64,000 nucleotides of DNA, taken from contig CAJOIT010000011.1 of assembly GCA_905234755.1 (NCBI GenBank), positions 62,001 to 126,000 on the forward strand, in the 5' to 3' direction. The notes under the pieces were generated by a model. The model did no database searches and had not been told where the DNA came from. It saw nothing but the letters and a program-made list of their open reading frames with translations. The stretch comes from an uncultured Bacteroidales bacterium (GTDB lineage Bacteria; Bacteroidota; Bacteroidia; Bacteroidales; ML635J-15). The translations under genes were made by a program, and so were the position numbers. Positions 34,259 to 44,698 of the stretch are shown in pieces. Position 1 is the stretch's first letter; the number at the start of each line of letters is the position of its first letter.

Positions 34259-37200
34259 TTATCGCATAATCAAAATCTTTTTTGTTAGCAGTCCACTAGA
34301 GGTTTCGATGCGCAAGAAATATTCGCCTGATGGCACATCAAGTTCAATTTCTGTTCTGTCAGAATTGGCAGGTATTGCCTTGACAATCTTGCCGCTCAAA
34401 TCCAAAACATCTATTGAGGTAACATTTTCGCCTTCAACAAACACAACTCTATTAGACGGAATAGGATAAATGTTGATTGCCGATTGTATTTCATCCACAT
34501 TCGATAGTTCGTTTATGATAACCTCAGTTGTATCGGCACAATTGAATTCGCTGTAGCCTATAAGCCAGATTGTATCGTTGGCTGCTTCTACTGTTATGCT
34601 CGGTGTTGTTTCGCCAGTTTCCCATTCGTATGTAGAAGCTCCTTCGGCAGTGATGGTTATTTCGTTACCACTAGTTGTCTGACTAACAGAAATTTCAGGC
34701 GCCTCATGAACAATAAGCACAACGACTACAACACTGTCGCAAGGTGAGTACGGGTAGGTAAATGTATATGTGCCAGCCTCGTTCAAAGTGTTGCCATCAA
34801 AGATATAAGGCATATCGGATTCGCAGACATCAACACTTACTGTTTCCTGGAAACCTTCATATACATTCAATGTAAATGTCACAATGCTGTCGCAACCGTT
34901 TACTGCAGAAAGCTGTACTTCGTATGTGCCTGCTTCGGTAAATTGCTGTCCGTTGTATTCGTATGGCAATTCGCTAGGACAAATGCTTGCCTCATCAGTT
35001 GACGATACAGAATAGGTTATTGTCAAGGTTAGCGTTACAATGCTGTCGCAACCGTTGGCATTTGTGAGCGTAAATGTTGGACTCTCAGTTGAATCATAGT
35101 AAGTTATGCCATCTATCCATGTCAATGAATCGCAAGCCGACTGCACATCTGTTCCGTATGTCGGTTCGTTTACAGTAACATTTATGCTTGTAGTCATGTC
35201 GCAGCCTGTTTCACTATTGTGAACTGTAAGCTGGTATTCTCCAGCATTTTCGGTTGTTGCATTTGAGATGGAATTGTAATCGTTAGTACTAGCAAAACCG
35301 TTTGGACCAGTCCACGAGTACGAAATGTTGTCGCCTATCGATGAGCCTTCAGCGCTAATAATCAAGGTTTCTCCTTCGCAAGCGATTTCGGTTGATGTGT
35401 TTACTGCAGCTGTGGGTCGTTCAACAAGCGATTCCACAACGACTTCAGTCTCTTTTGAGCAATTTCCGTTTCTAACAACAAGAGTGTATGTTCCTTCGGT
35501 AACATTTGTAAACTCTGGACTACTTTGGAAATTAACGCCATCAATTGAATATTCGTAGCTGTCATTTAATGGAGATGTTACAGTAATCGAACCATCGCTT
35601 CCTCCTGAGCATAATGTATTAGGTGTAGAAGTCGCCTGCGGAACAGCAGGAGAATCGGTTATTGTAAGATGCAGAGTTGTAATGCTGTCGCAACCATACT
35701 GTGTTTGTGCCCACGAAATCTGGTAGTTTCCAGAGTAAATGTATTCACGACCATTGTACTCGTAGTAGTCGCATGCTTCTGCATAAATATCATTATATAC
35801 AGTACCTGTAAGCGTCAGTCGCAGAGTAACAATGCTATCGCAACCAGTAACATAAGACCAGAAGCGGCGCGTGTAATTACCCGATTCGGTATATGTTTGC
35901 GGTCCATAAATATTGTTTTGCCAAGTATATGTGTAGCATGAAGTGACATCAATGAATGTTGTATCGGAACTATGTACTGTAAGGTGCAAGGTTACGATGC
36001 TGTCGCAACCAGCAACCGATGTGAGCGTTTGTGTATAATCACCACTTACTGTGTATGTTGTTCCGTTCCATTCGTAGCTGTTGCATTGCGTAATAGTTAC
36101 ATCATTATATGCAGGCAGAATTTCAAATAATGGAGAGCTTTCGTTCATGACAAGTACATAGTTGTCACCAGCATCGAGTGTGCCGAGAGTATATTGGTAT
36201 GTACCAACCGATTCGCCAGCTTCGCGTGAAATATTTCCGCTTACGCCATCAATATCTTCAGAAAGTGAATACTGAAATGTCGGGTCGGTCTGACCGCAAT
36301 TCTTGTGCTGGTTTGCCGATGGAGTAACGGTAATGCTTCGTGGCAATACTGTGACCGCAATGTTTATAATGCTATCGCAGCTACCTGCGTTGTGGAATGT
36401 CCATTGCAAGTCAAAATCTCCGGCATCAGTGAATGTAGCGGTGCTGTCGCGATATGTGTACGCCTGTCCGAGTTCTACAGTAGCGGTTGCGTTGCCAATC
36501 TGCTGGGGTGTTACGGCTACGGTATGGGTGTCGTTTGCGCGGCAAGTTGCCGAATTGCGGAAACTAATCAGGTCGGAATAGGTGAATGCGGTCACAGGGC
36601 GAACGATGTGCGAAGTAGCCTTGCTGTCGTCCTGGGTGCCTGTTCCTAATGATGCCCATGCGCGGTCTGCCGTTTTTTCGGTTACCGACCAGTAGTACGA
36701 ATTAGCATCAACCTCCGTTCCACCAGCAGCCGATATTGCATAGTTTACATTTGACAAGTTAGTACCGAGCGTATAAAGTTCACCTTCTGCGGGCAAGTAC
36801 CAGCTTTCACCTTTTTCGCGAGCCTTAAGTGCTGCAACATAGTTTGCTTCAGTAGGATTTGCCTGCGAATTGTTGTATGCCACAAGCGCATCGGTCATTG
36901 CCTTGCCGTTCATCTTGGTTCTGGCTTCGGTGTAATCGGATGCGTACTGACCTGTTGTAAAGCGCGATGCTCCCCACGGAATATTTGCATATTCGTCAAG
37001 GCTTACAACGCGAACCGAATCATTGTTCTTGGCATATACAACGCCAATTGCTTCCAAGTTCTGTATTTCGGCTTCCATCCACATTGATGGTCTTACCACG
37101 ATGTTGTTGCTTGTTACTATGTCGCCTATGAAAACATTGTCAACCGACGGTGCAACACCCGATGTCTTTATTGCATTTACCCTATACTGAGAATTTTCGT

Positions 37201-38665
37201 AAAGATTTGCTGTCGAAATGGAGTTTTGTGTACCAAGCATTTCGTTGCTTTCTACATTGAACCAAGCGTAAGTTACCATGTTGCTGCTGTTTGGCGTTGC
37301 CACAAGATTGGCATTTACGCCGTAGCAAACCGCGTTGTCGCCACTTATAGCAACAGTAAATTCTGGTGCGACATTAATCGTTATGCTTCCTGTACCGGTA
37401 CAAGTTCCACCGCTAACGCTTACGGCGTATGTCGTAGGTGCGGTAAGGTTTGATGTAGTGAATGTGCTTCCAGTGCCAAGGTGGTTGTCGGGTGCTGATG
37501 GTTGATACCAAGTGTATTGAAGATTATCATCATCGGGAACGCTCAATATTTCGGATGAGTTGTAGCAAACCATTCCGCCTCCACTAATTGCGACATCGGT
37601 TTCGATAACTGATATGTCAAATGGTGTATTTGATATACAATATTTTTCAACTTGCTGGAAATACTGGCCTACGGTAACAGAATACGGATGTCCTTCGGTC
37701 ACATTAGTCAATGCGAGCGAACTTTCTGTACCGATGGATTCATTTGGATTTAGTTCGTCTTTCCACGAATAGTTGAAAGAGCCAGCTCCGTGAGTTACCG
37801 AAATTTCCGTTCCAAGTCCCATGCACACTAACATATTTCCCGAAAGTGCATATTCTGGAGAAAGGACATGTACATTAATGCTGACAATGCTGTCGAATCC
37901 CTGATATGATGTGTAGGTGCGGGAAATTAGCGTGTCGTTTTCTGCAAAAAAGTTGTAACCTAGTTCTACAACCTTGTCGCCACGGCAAAAGTATCTATCC
38001 TTCACAATATTGCTGACAAAACCAAAGTTGCGGATTGGTCGCACATAATACGCTTGACCAATATGTGTTGGTTCCAACTTTCCTGAATTTCCTTTCAAGG
38101 TAATTGGACAAGAATCGTTTGCAACTGTCGCTGTCCAATATTTTCTTCCTTGCAGCCATCTGCCACCAAGCCCAATAACAGTATTTTTGACTAGGATTTC
38201 CGATGAGTATAGTTTTCTCATCTGTCCTGCTGTAGGAATGTACCATCCGTTGTCGAAATCACCGGCATAAAAGGCAGGATACATTCCGTATGCACCAGAG
38301 TGGTATCTTGCTTCTGCAAAATTATGTAGTTCATTTGATGCCATCCAACCCTCAATGTTTTCCATATAAGGAGAATATCCATATATAGTGTTTGCAGAAA
38401 CTGAAATTCGTGGGAAAAGCAAAGGAATTACCGGGTCTGTTGCTGGAGGAACACCAACAGTAATGCAATTTCCTGCGACCGACCAGAATTTTGTATCTGG
38501 GCAATCGGTAAGCGAAACAGCCCAGCCGTGGTTGCCATCGTCGAATACATAGAAGACAACTGCTTTTTCGTTTGCTGGAGAATATACGGTATCTCCAATA
38601 TGGTATCTTTGTGCAAATGCCAGTACTGGCATCAATATCATGATTGCTAATAATATCTTTTTCAT
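34259..38665 (-). CDS. Large T9SS cargo protein with DUF1566-like modules and GCDSIVTLHL repeats (1468 aa)
   Basis: A signal peptide (MKKILLAIMILMPVLAFAQ) is followed by a DUF1566/FISUMP-like module (about 20-220). It has HGWAVSL, GWYIPTAGQ and YWTATV, and ends in VRPIRNF. A second such module occurs mid-protein (WYLPAEGELYTLG, YWSVTEKTADRAW, HIVRPVTAFTY). Several Ig-like or PKD-like segments lie between. From about residue 860 there are repeats of 45-55 residues of the type C.SYEWNGTTY..SG.Y...(G)CDSIVTLHLT (about seven full or partial copies). SprB-like segments follow, and the sorting domain begins at IYPIPSNRVVF and ends LTKKILIMR. It is likely a surface adhesin. It is 11 bp downstream of the related 38677-39312 gene. 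Confidence 0.85.
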   Translation of the reverse strand: MKKILLAIMILMPVLAFAQRYHIGDTVYSPANEKAVVFYVFDDGNHGWAVSLTDCPDTKFWSVAGNCITVGVPPATDPVIPLLFPRISVSANTIYGYSPYMENIEGWMASNELHNFAEARYHSGAYGMYPAFYAGDFDNGWYIPTAGQMRKLYSSEILVKNTVIGLGGRWLQGRKYWTATVANDSCPITLKGNSGKLEPTHIGQAYYVRPIRNFGFVSNIVKDRYFCRGDKVVELGYNFFAENDTLISRTYTSYQGFDSIVSINVHVLSPEYALSGNMLVCMGLGTEISVTHGAGSFNYSWKDELNPNESIGTESSLALTNVTEGHPYSVTVGQYFQQVEKYCISNTPFDISVIETDVAISGGGMVCYNSSEILSVPDDDNLQYTWYQPSAPDNHLGTGSTFTTSNLTAPTTYAVSVSGGTCTGTGSITINVAPEFTVAISGDNAVCYGVNANLVATPNSSNMVTYAWFNVESNEMLGTQNSISTANLYENSQYRVNAIKTSGVAPSVDNVFIGDIVTSNNIVVRPSMWMEAEIQNLEAIGVVYAKNNDSVRVVSLDEYANIPWGASRFTTGQYASDYTEARTKMNGKAMTDALVAYNNSQANPTEANYVAALKAREKGESWYLPAEGELYTLGTNLSNVNYAISAAGGTEVDANSYYWSVTEKTADRAWASLGTGTQDDSKATSHIVRPVTAFTYSDLISFRNSATCRANDTHTVAVTPQQIGNATATVELGQAYTYRDSTATFTDAGDFDLQWTFHNAGSCDSIINIAVTVLPRSITVTPSANQHKNCGQTDPTFQYSLSEDIDGVSGNISREAGESVGTYQYTLGTLDAGDNYVLVMNESSPLFEILPAYNDVTITQCNSYEWNGTTYTVSGDYTQTLTSVAGCDSIVTLHLTVHSSDTTFIDVTSCYTYTWQNNIYGPQTYTESGNYTRRFWSYVTGCDSIVTLRLTLTGTVYNDIYAEACDYYEYNGREYIYSGNYQISWAQTQYGCDSITTLHLTITDSPAVPQATSTPNTLCSGGSDGSITVTSPLNDSYEYSIDGVNFQSSPEFTNVTEGTYTLVVRNGNCSKETEVVVESLVERPTAAVNTSTEIACEGETLIISAEGSSIGDNISYSWTGPNGFASTNDYNSISNATTENAGEYQLTVHNSETGCDMTTSINVTVNEPTYGTDVQSACDSLTWIDGITYYDSTESPTFTLTNANGCDSIVTLTLTITYSVSSTDEASICPSELPYEYNGQQFTEAGTYEVQLSAVNGCDSIVTFTLNVYEGFQETVSVDVCESDMPYIFDGNTLNEAGTYTFTYPYSPCDSVVVVVLIVHEAPEISVSQTTSGNEITITAEGASTYEWETGETTPSITVEAANDTIWLIGYSEFNCADTTEVIINELSNVDEIQSAINIYPIPSNRVVFVEGENVTSIDVLDLSGKIVKAIPANSDRTEIELDVPSGEYFLRIETSSGLLTKKILIMR

Positions 38666-38676
38666 AGTCCTAGGTT

Positions 38677-39312
38677 TTAAAAGTTTCTAATTGCTCTTAC
38701 ATTTGCGGCAGTTCCTTTGGGTGTTGCTAAGGCTTCACCATTATAGTTTAGTACCCAAGCACTTATTACGCCGTAATTTTCCTCGGTGCACGACCAGTAT
38801 TGCCGTCCGTTCATCTTGCTGCTGCCGTCTATTACATCTAATGCTGCATTTATTTCGGGCATATTGCCGTATAGGACAGCAAGTTGTCCCATCGACGGCA
38901 GATACCAGCCAGCACCACATTGCATGGCTGCATTTACTGCTGATGAGTAATCTGCCAATGTCCAGCCGAGAATCTGTGCTGTACGCACAATGGAGTCGCA
39001 TCTGGCAGAGCCAATGGTATCGGCATTTACCAATTGGGGATTGTTGTTGTAGCTGTTCAGGTAGCAAATGCTTCCTGTGTTGCCCCATGTCATGGTTCCC
39101 GAACCAGCATCGTTAAGAGCAAGAGCCCAGCCGTGTTGCTGCGAATTGTCAACAAAAAAGACCACTCCGAGTGCGGTTTTGCCGCTTGTGGCAAAATCAT
39201 CAGGCGACACCGTTGTGTTGTCGGTGCAATAAATATCGCCCACATGAACGCGTTCCTGCGCAAAAACCGCAAGGCTCACGAACATCATCAATAATGTAAC
39301 GATTTGTCTCAT
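38677..39312 (-). CDS. Secreted DUF1566-like domain protein
   Basis: The 211-residue protein has a signal peptide (MRQIVTLLMMFVSLAVFAQ) and a single DUF1566/FISUMP-like module: GVVFFVDNSQQHGWALALND, GAGWYLPSMGQLAVLY, YWSCTEENYGVISAW and the terminal NVRAIRNF. The module matches the N-terminus of the 1468-residue neighbour, so a duplication or split is likely. There is no sorting domain, so it may stay in the periplasm or be released by another route. It leads a two-gene operon with the large protein. Confidence 0.8.
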   Translation of the reverse strand: MRQIVTLLMMFVSLAVFAQERVHVGDIYCTDNTTVSPDDFATSGKTALGVVFFVDNSQQHGWALALNDAGSGTMTWGNTGSICYLNSYNNNPQLVNADTIGSARCDSIVRTAQILGWTLADYSSAVNAAMQCGAGWYLPSMGQLAVLYGNMPEINAALDVIDGSSKMNGRQYWSCTEENYGVISAWVLNYNGEALATPKGTAANVRAIRNF

Positions 39313-39336
39313 AGTATATTATCTTTTAACCATTTG

Positions 39337-39344
39337 CAAAAATA
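39337..39344 (-). promoter_or_regulatory. Predicted -7 box of the DUF1566-like operon
   Basis: Minus strand TATTTTTG, perfect TAnnTTTG, 24 bp before the ATG at 39312. Confidence 0.45.
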
Positions 39345-39400
39345 TAAAATTATTCAATATATATGACAACTGAAAGTCTATTTTCGTTGCCTGGGAGATG

Positions 39401-39438
39401 AAAAAAATTGGGCAGGTTTTAATACTGCCCAATTTTTT
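39401..39438. terminator. Strong bidirectional terminator hairpin
   Basis: AAAAAATTGGGCAG and CTGCCCAATTTTTT form a perfect 14-base stem around GTTTTAATA, 2 bp past the FAH stop. It ends the amidohydrolase-FAH transcript on the minus strand. Confidence 0.85.
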
Positions 39439-39439
39439 C

Positions 39440-40051
39440 TCATTTCACCTTCATGTCAATTAATTTTAAATCGCCCATGTAGGCTTTCAGTTTGTCGTTG
39501 ATTTCGAGTTTGCCTACGCCAATCGGTGTGCCTGTATAAATTAGGTCGCCAGTTTTCAAGGTCATATATTTCGATACATGCTCAATGATGTCATCAATGG
39601 TAAAAAGCATGTCGGAAGTATTGCCATGTTGCACTTCTACTTCGTTTCGTAGCAATCGGAAATCAATGCTGTTTTTGTCGGGCAATTCATCAAGCGGAAC
39701 AAATTCCGAAAGCACAGCCGAACCATCGAACGCCTTGCAAATTTCCCACGGCAGTCCGCGCTGACGGCATTCGTTCTGCAGGTCACGGGCGGTAAGGTCA
39801 AGTCCAAGAGCCACAGCATCGTAGTAGCGGTGTGCAAATTTCTTCTGTATGTGCTTTCCCAGACGGCATATACGATACACAACCTCTACCTCGTATTGCA
39901 GATCGTTTGTCCAGTCGGGAATAAAGAAAACCTTGTTGCTCTTCAATAGCGAGGAATCTGGTTTCATGAAAAATATCGGCGCTTCTGGGTACGGAAGGTT
40001 CAGTTCCGCGATGTGCGCCTTGTAGTTCATTCCTATGCAGATAATTTTCAT
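39440..40051 (-). CDS. Fumarylacetoacetate hydrolase (FAH) family protein
   Basis: The 203-residue protein has the FAH fold motifs ICIGMNYKAHIAEL, PIFFMKPDSSLL, YEVEVVYRI (metal-binding E..E) and ALGLDLTARDLQ. The sequence KAFDGSAVLSEFVP and GDLIYTGTPIGVG follow. Such enzymes split or decarboxylate acylpyruvates or related 2-oxo acids using Mg. The 203-residue length fits the short acylpyruvase/oxaloacetate-decarboxylase branch. It is 12 bp downstream of the amidohydrolase gene. The exact substrate cannot be told. Confidence 0.88.
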   Translation of the reverse strand: MKIICIGMNYKAHIAELNLPYPEAPIFFMKPDSSLLKSNKVFFIPDWTNDLQYEVEVVYRICRLGKHIQKKFAHRYYDAVALGLDLTARDLQNECRQRGLPWEICKAFDGSAVLSEFVPLDELPDKNSIDFRLLRNEVEVQHGNTSDMLFTIDDIIEHVSKYMTLKTGDLIYTGTPIGVGKLEINDKLKAYMGDLKLIDMKVK

Positions 40052-40063
40052 AGTGCTTTACTT

Positions 40064-41263
40064 TTATTCGTTTACAACCACTTTCATGTCAACTTTTTTG
40101 TTGGCATTGTCGATTTCCACCTCAATGTGCCCCTTGTCGAAATTGTCTGTGCAATATCCTGCCACATATTCATCAAGGGTTAACTGTTGTCCAGGAACAG
40201 GAGGGAAGAGGCTTGCTGGCAACGAACCAAATACACCAGTTGGCATTCCATCGGAGCCAAGCACTAGGTTTTCACCCATTTTAAACCCTGCCTTGTCAAT
40301 TAGCATCCTGAATGGGTCGTTGCGTTCACAATATGACTTTGTCAGTCGGTCGGAATAGTCGATGCTGTCCATGTTGAAGTTTGGCTGCATGCTCAATGTG
40401 AGGTTCAGGTCGCGTGCTTTCTTGGCCTGTTGTTCGGTAATAAATTGGGTGTGTTCCAGACGGATAAACATATCGGGCGAATGACTCAAAACTCCATCAA
40501 GGCATTTTAGTACCTGTTCTATTGCATTTTCACCGATACAGTGTATTGCCATTGCACTGCGGTACGAAACTATTTGTTCGAGAAGTTCTGTAAGTTCAGC
40601 ATCGGTATAGGTCATAAACGGATTTCCACCATTGCGATATTCGGAAATTGCAGCGGTTGATGCTCCGCAGGCGCCATCGGCAAAAAGTTTTACGCCACGG
40701 CAGACTTTCTTGTACCTTTCGGGCAGTAGCGGATAGTTTTGCGGTGATGTCCATACCTCGGTAACATTGGAGCAGTCGTTTGTGGCAAGAAACTCAAAAA
40801 TATCGTTGTTGCACACATACATGTCAGCGGCGAAGCACACTCCAAGCGAAAGATTCTTTTTGATGCTTCGCTCAAAAGTTTCGCGGTTGAAGCCGAATAT
40901 CTTTGCAATGAAAGTCAGCACCTGCATGGTGTTGCGTTCTATCCAGTTCTGGTTTTTGCAGTTCACAAACCACTCGTTGTACTGTTCCTCTATGACCTTG
41001 CCCGCCTCGGTGTTGAAAATGTAGTTGTGCAACGAATTATTGCAGATTATTATCGGAGGAAGTTTATCGAGGTTTTCCTCTGAGAATGTGAAATACGAAT
41101 CGAACCATCCCATTGCGACATTAATTCTGTCGTGCGGAAGTTGCGATAGTTGCCTTATGGCATCTTCCTCTGTCCTTACCTTGAACAGGTCGGTTGCCGT
41201 AGCAAGCGAACCATACGAAAATAGGTGGTTATGACGGTCTTTCAATAATGGTATGCGAATCAT
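40064..41263 (-). CDS. Amidohydrolase family protein
   Basis: The 399-residue protein has the metal-dependent amidohydrolase pattern. It starts with HNH in LLKDRHNHLFSYG, then has a Lys-containing strand GVKLFADGACG, a His in MAIHCIGENA, a His in FIRLEHTQFI and an Asp in LVLGSDGMPTG. These match the YtcJ-like amidohydrolase 3 subset (GADG...IHAIGD...RIEH...SD). It lacks the usual N-terminal beta-sandwich, so it is a short form. The reaction is hydrolysis of a C-N (or C-O) bond; the substrate is unknown. It is cotranscribed with the FAH gene. Confidence 0.83.
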   Translation of the reverse strand: MIRIPLLKDRHNHLFSYGSLATATDLFKVRTEEDAIRQLSQLPHDRINVAMGWFDSYFTFSEENLDKLPPIIICNNSLHNYIFNTEAGKVIEEQYNEWFVNCKNQNWIERNTMQVLTFIAKIFGFNRETFERSIKKNLSLGVCFAADMYVCNNDIFEFLATNDCSNVTEVWTSPQNYPLLPERYKKVCRGVKLFADGACGASTAAISEYRNGGNPFMTYTDAELTELLEQIVSYRSAMAIHCIGENAIEQVLKCLDGVLSHSPDMFIRLEHTQFITEQQAKKARDLNLTLSMQPNFNMDSIDYSDRLTKSYCERNDPFRMLIDKAGFKMGENLVLGSDGMPTGVFGSLPASLFPPVPGQQLTLDEYVAGYCTDNFDKGHIEVEIDNANKKVDMKVVVNE

Positions 41264-41338
41264 AATTTTTAAGTTTATATGTTTCTAGGTTTCTAGTTGT
41301 TTGAAATGGTTTGATAATTGTCCATTATTCATTGTCAA

Positions 41339-44300
41339 TTATCCATTGTTCATTACTTCTTCCTCCATCCTCGTCATAAAGTTCACAATCTGCGACAGAT
41401 TGCTAATGCCTTCCAGCCTCATAATCAGTCGTTCGTTGTGTTGTTTTACGGTAAGGTTGCGCGGATTGTTCTGGGCAAATTGTAATATTGAAATAAAGAG
41501 TTTGGATGAGTAATATTCCGACTTCTGGTCCTGCGGGAAATAGCCGAGGAATACACCGTTCTTTATTGCAATCTTCTGGAAGCCAAGGCGTACCGCAGTC
41601 CAGCGTAATTTCACCATATCGAACATTTTCTCAGTTTCATCTGGAATCTTGCCAAAGCGGTCGACAAGCATGTCGCGGAATTTCTCCAACTCCTGCATGT
41701 CTTTCAGTTCGTCCATCTGGCGGTACAGCTTTATTCGTTCCGATGTGCTTGATACATAGTAATCTGGAATCATGAGGTCGAGGTCTGTTTCCATTATGCA
41801 GTCGCGAACTACAGGCTTGCTGGCATTTTCCTCGTCCTTGAAAACATCGTGGAACTCAGTCTCCTTCAGTTCATCAATGGCTTCATTCAGAATCTTGTTA
41901 TAGGTTTCGAAACCAATGTCGGCAATGAAGCCTGACTGCTCGCTGCCGAGGATATTTCCTGCTCCGCGAATGTCAAGGTCTTGCAAAGCGATGTTTATTC
42001 CGCTGCCTAGTTCGCAGAACTCCTCTATTGCCTTCAAACGGCGGCGTGCATCGGGTGTGAGCAAATCCAACGGAGGTGTGAGCAGATAACAGAATGCCTT
42101 GCGATTGCTTCGTCCAACTCGTCCGCGAAGTTGATGCAAGTCGCTGAGACCAAAGTTGTTGGCATTGTTGATTATGATTGTATTGGCGTTTGGAATGTCA
42201 ACTCCGTTTTCCACAATTGCGGTACTAATTAGCACATCGTAGTCGCCACGCATGAAGTCGAGGATTATTTTTTCGAGTTCCTCGCCACCCATCTGCCCGT
42301 GCGCTACAACGGTTTTCACCTCGGGACAAATCCTAGCAATCTGGTTCTGAACCTCATATATGTTCTGTATGCGATTGTGAACGAAGAAAACCTGTCCGTT
42401 GCGACCAACTTCGTAATAAATTGCATTGCGGATTGTATCGTTGTTAAATGCATGTAGTTCGGTCGCTATTGGCTGACGATTGGGCGGAGGCGTAGTTATT
42501 ACCGACAAATCCCTTGCTCCCATAAGCGAAAACTGCAATGTTCGCGGAATTGGCGTTGCCGTAAGTGTCAGAGTATCAATATTTACCTTCAACTGCTTGA
42601 TTTTTTCTTTCACCGAAACACCAAACTTTTGCTCCTCATCGACAACCAAAAGTCCCAAATCCTTAAATTCCACCGACTTGCCTACAAGCTTGTGCGTACC
42701 TATAATAATATCTATCTTGCCCGACTTGAGGTCGGCAAGTGTTTCACGGATTTCCTTTGCCGACTTCAAACGACTTATGTATGAAACTGTTACAGGGAAA
42801 TTTTTCAGTCGTTCCGAAAAAGTCTGGTAGTGCTGCAATGCAAGAATTGTTGTCGGCACAAGCACAGCCACCTGCTTTCCATCCACCACTGCCTTGAAAG
42901 CCGCGCGGATTGCAAGTTCTGTTTTTCCAAAACCCACATCGCCACATACAAGGCGATCCATCGGCACTTCCGATTCCATGTCGGCCTTTATCAGGTCGTT
43001 GGTCTTGCTCTGGTCGGGCGTATCCTCGTACATGAACGATGACTCCAACTCGACCTGCATGTACGAATCTGGCGAAAACGCAAAGCCTTTCTGCTCGCGC
43101 CGTTTTGCGTAAAGCAAAATCAAGTCGCGGGCTATGTCCTTTATATTCTTCTTGGTGCGCTCCTTCAATCGTTTCCAATGTCCAGAACCAAGTCTATGTA
43201 TAACAGGCGGCTCGCCATCCTTATCGCGGTACTTGGATATGCGGTGCAAGGAATGTATGTTGACATACAGCAAATCGTTTTCGCCATACGACAGAGTGAC
43301 AACTTCCTGCATACGCCCATTGTGGTTAATCTTCTGCAATCCAACAAAACGCCCGATTCCATTGTCAACATGCACAATGTAATCGCCTGGATTCAAGGTT
43401 TTTAAATCTTGGATTGTAAGCGCATTGGGTTTCGATATGCTCTTTGTTGTGTAGCGATGGTAGCGCTCGAAAATCTGATGGTCGGTATAAACGCAGGTCT
43501 TGGTGTCACTATCGACAAAACCCTCGTGCAACGATGCGCCAATTCCTTTGAAATCAGGATTTTCGCCCTTGTCGGTAAAAATGTCGCGCAGACGCTGCAA
43601 CTGCTTTTCGTTGGTGCTTAATATATAGGTGTCGAATCCGTTTTCGGCATTTTGCTTCAAGTTGGAAATCAGCAGGTCGAACTGCTTGCTGAAAGCAGGC
43701 TGCGGTTCGGTGGCAAACTGGATTTCAGTTGTTGCCGAGAAAAACGACCGCGATGACATTTCCACAACGGTACGACTACTCGCTTCTGCCTCAAACTGTT
43801 CATGGTCAATTAGATTCGACTTTGGATTGATGATATAGGTTTCCTCGTCTAAAATTTCTTTTTCAGAAATTTCCGCGTAACGGGTTTCTGCCAGCTTGTA
43901 ATTCTTTTCTATACTGTCGGTTACATAGTCGGGAGAGTCAATCCAAAGTGAAAAATCCCTGTTCATGAATTCGAAAAACGAAATTCTATCCTCTACGGTT
44001 TGCTTGTCGTAAATATTGGGTATGATGCGGATTTTGCGCAATTTGTCGGTCGAACTTTGGGTTTCGGGGTCGAACTCGCGGATTTTTTCAATTGTATCAT
44101 CGTCGAAATCAATGCGGTAAGGCCTTTCTGCTCCGTACGAGAACACATCAATAAGACTACCGCGCACAGCAAAACTTCCTGGCTCGAATACAAAGTCGTC
44201 GCGACTGAAATTCCAGTCGTTCAGCACATCTATGAGTTTTTCCATAGATAGGTTGTCGCCAGTACTGATATTGAATGTGTTGCGTGAGAGTTCGCGGGTA

Positions 44301-44698
44301 CGGATTACCTTCTCCATCACCGCCTCTGGATAAGTGACGATAACAAATCCCTTGCGAGTGGCGTTGAGGCGCGAAAGCACTTCGGTCTGCATCACTATGT
44401 TGGACTTGTTTTCCTTCATATACTCGATGGAACGGCGGAAAGCACTCGGGTAGAACATTACCGACTCGTCGCCGAGTATGCTCACAAGGTCGTCGTACGA
44501 ATACGATGCGCTTTCCTTGTCGGGTAGCAGCACGCAGATTGTCCCGCCTGTACGGGCGAATGTTGCTGCCACTGCAAACGACTTTGCCGAACCTGCAAGT
44601 CCTTTGAGCAACAACTTTTTAGGATCATCTTTCGTCAGCAAATCCGACAGCAAGTCGAAGTTGGCATTTTGTGAGATTCTTTCAAGCAGGGATTTCAT
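41339..44698 (-). CDS. mfd: Transcription-repair coupling factor Mfd
   Basis: Mfd removes RNA polymerase stalled at DNA damage and recruits UvrA. The 1119-residue protein has an N-terminal UvrB-like part (LLLKGLAGSAKSFAVAA), the RNA-polymerase-interacting CarD-like domain (LNPGDYIVHVDNGIGRFVGL) and a RecG-like helicase. The helicase has Walker A CGDVGFGKTELA, LLVVDEEQKFGV, LTLTATPIPRTL and the motif VI-like QLRGRVGRSNRKAFCY. The TRCF domain ends it. Length and order are normal. The start overlaps the DUF1016 gene stop by 4 bp, so the two are coupled. Confidence 0.96.
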   Translation of the reverse strand: MKSLLERISQNANFDLLSDLLTKDDPKKLLLKGLAGSAKSFAVAATFARTGGTICVLLPDKESASYSYDDLVSILGDESVMFYPSAFRRSIEYMKENKSNIVMQTEVLSRLNATRKGFVIVTYPEAVMEKVIRTRELSRNTFNISTGDNLSMEKLIDVLNDWNFSRDDFVFEPGSFAVRGSLIDVFSYGAERPYRIDFDDDTIEKIREFDPETQSSTDKLRKIRIIPNIYDKQTVEDRISFFEFMNRDFSLWIDSPDYVTDSIEKNYKLAETRYAEISEKEILDEETYIINPKSNLIDHEQFEAEASSRTVVEMSSRSFFSATTEIQFATEPQPAFSKQFDLLISNLKQNAENGFDTYILSTNEKQLQRLRDIFTDKGENPDFKGIGASLHEGFVDSDTKTCVYTDHQIFERYHRYTTKSISKPNALTIQDLKTLNPGDYIVHVDNGIGRFVGLQKINHNGRMQEVVTLSYGENDLLYVNIHSLHRISKYRDKDGEPPVIHRLGSGHWKRLKERTKKNIKDIARDLILLYAKRREQKGFAFSPDSYMQVELESSFMYEDTPDQSKTNDLIKADMESEVPMDRLVCGDVGFGKTELAIRAAFKAVVDGKQVAVLVPTTILALQHYQTFSERLKNFPVTVSYISRLKSAKEIRETLADLKSGKIDIIIGTHKLVGKSVEFKDLGLLVVDEEQKFGVSVKEKIKQLKVNIDTLTLTATPIPRTLQFSLMGARDLSVITTPPPNRQPIATELHAFNNDTIRNAIYYEVGRNGQVFFVHNRIQNIYEVQNQIARICPEVKTVVAHGQMGGEELEKIILDFMRGDYDVLISTAIVENGVDIPNANTIIINNANNFGLSDLHQLRGRVGRSNRKAFCYLLTPPLDLLTPDARRRLKAIEEFCELGSGINIALQDLDIRGAGNILGSEQSGFIADIGFETYNKILNEAIDELKETEFHDVFKDEENASKPVVRDCIMETDLDLMIPDYYVSSTSERIKLYRQMDELKDMQELEKFRDMLVDRFGKIPDETEKMFDMVKLRWTAVRLGFQKIAIKNGVFLGYFPQDQKSEYYSSKLFISILQFAQNNPRNLTVKQHNERLIMRLEGISNLSQIVNFMTRMEEEVMNNG

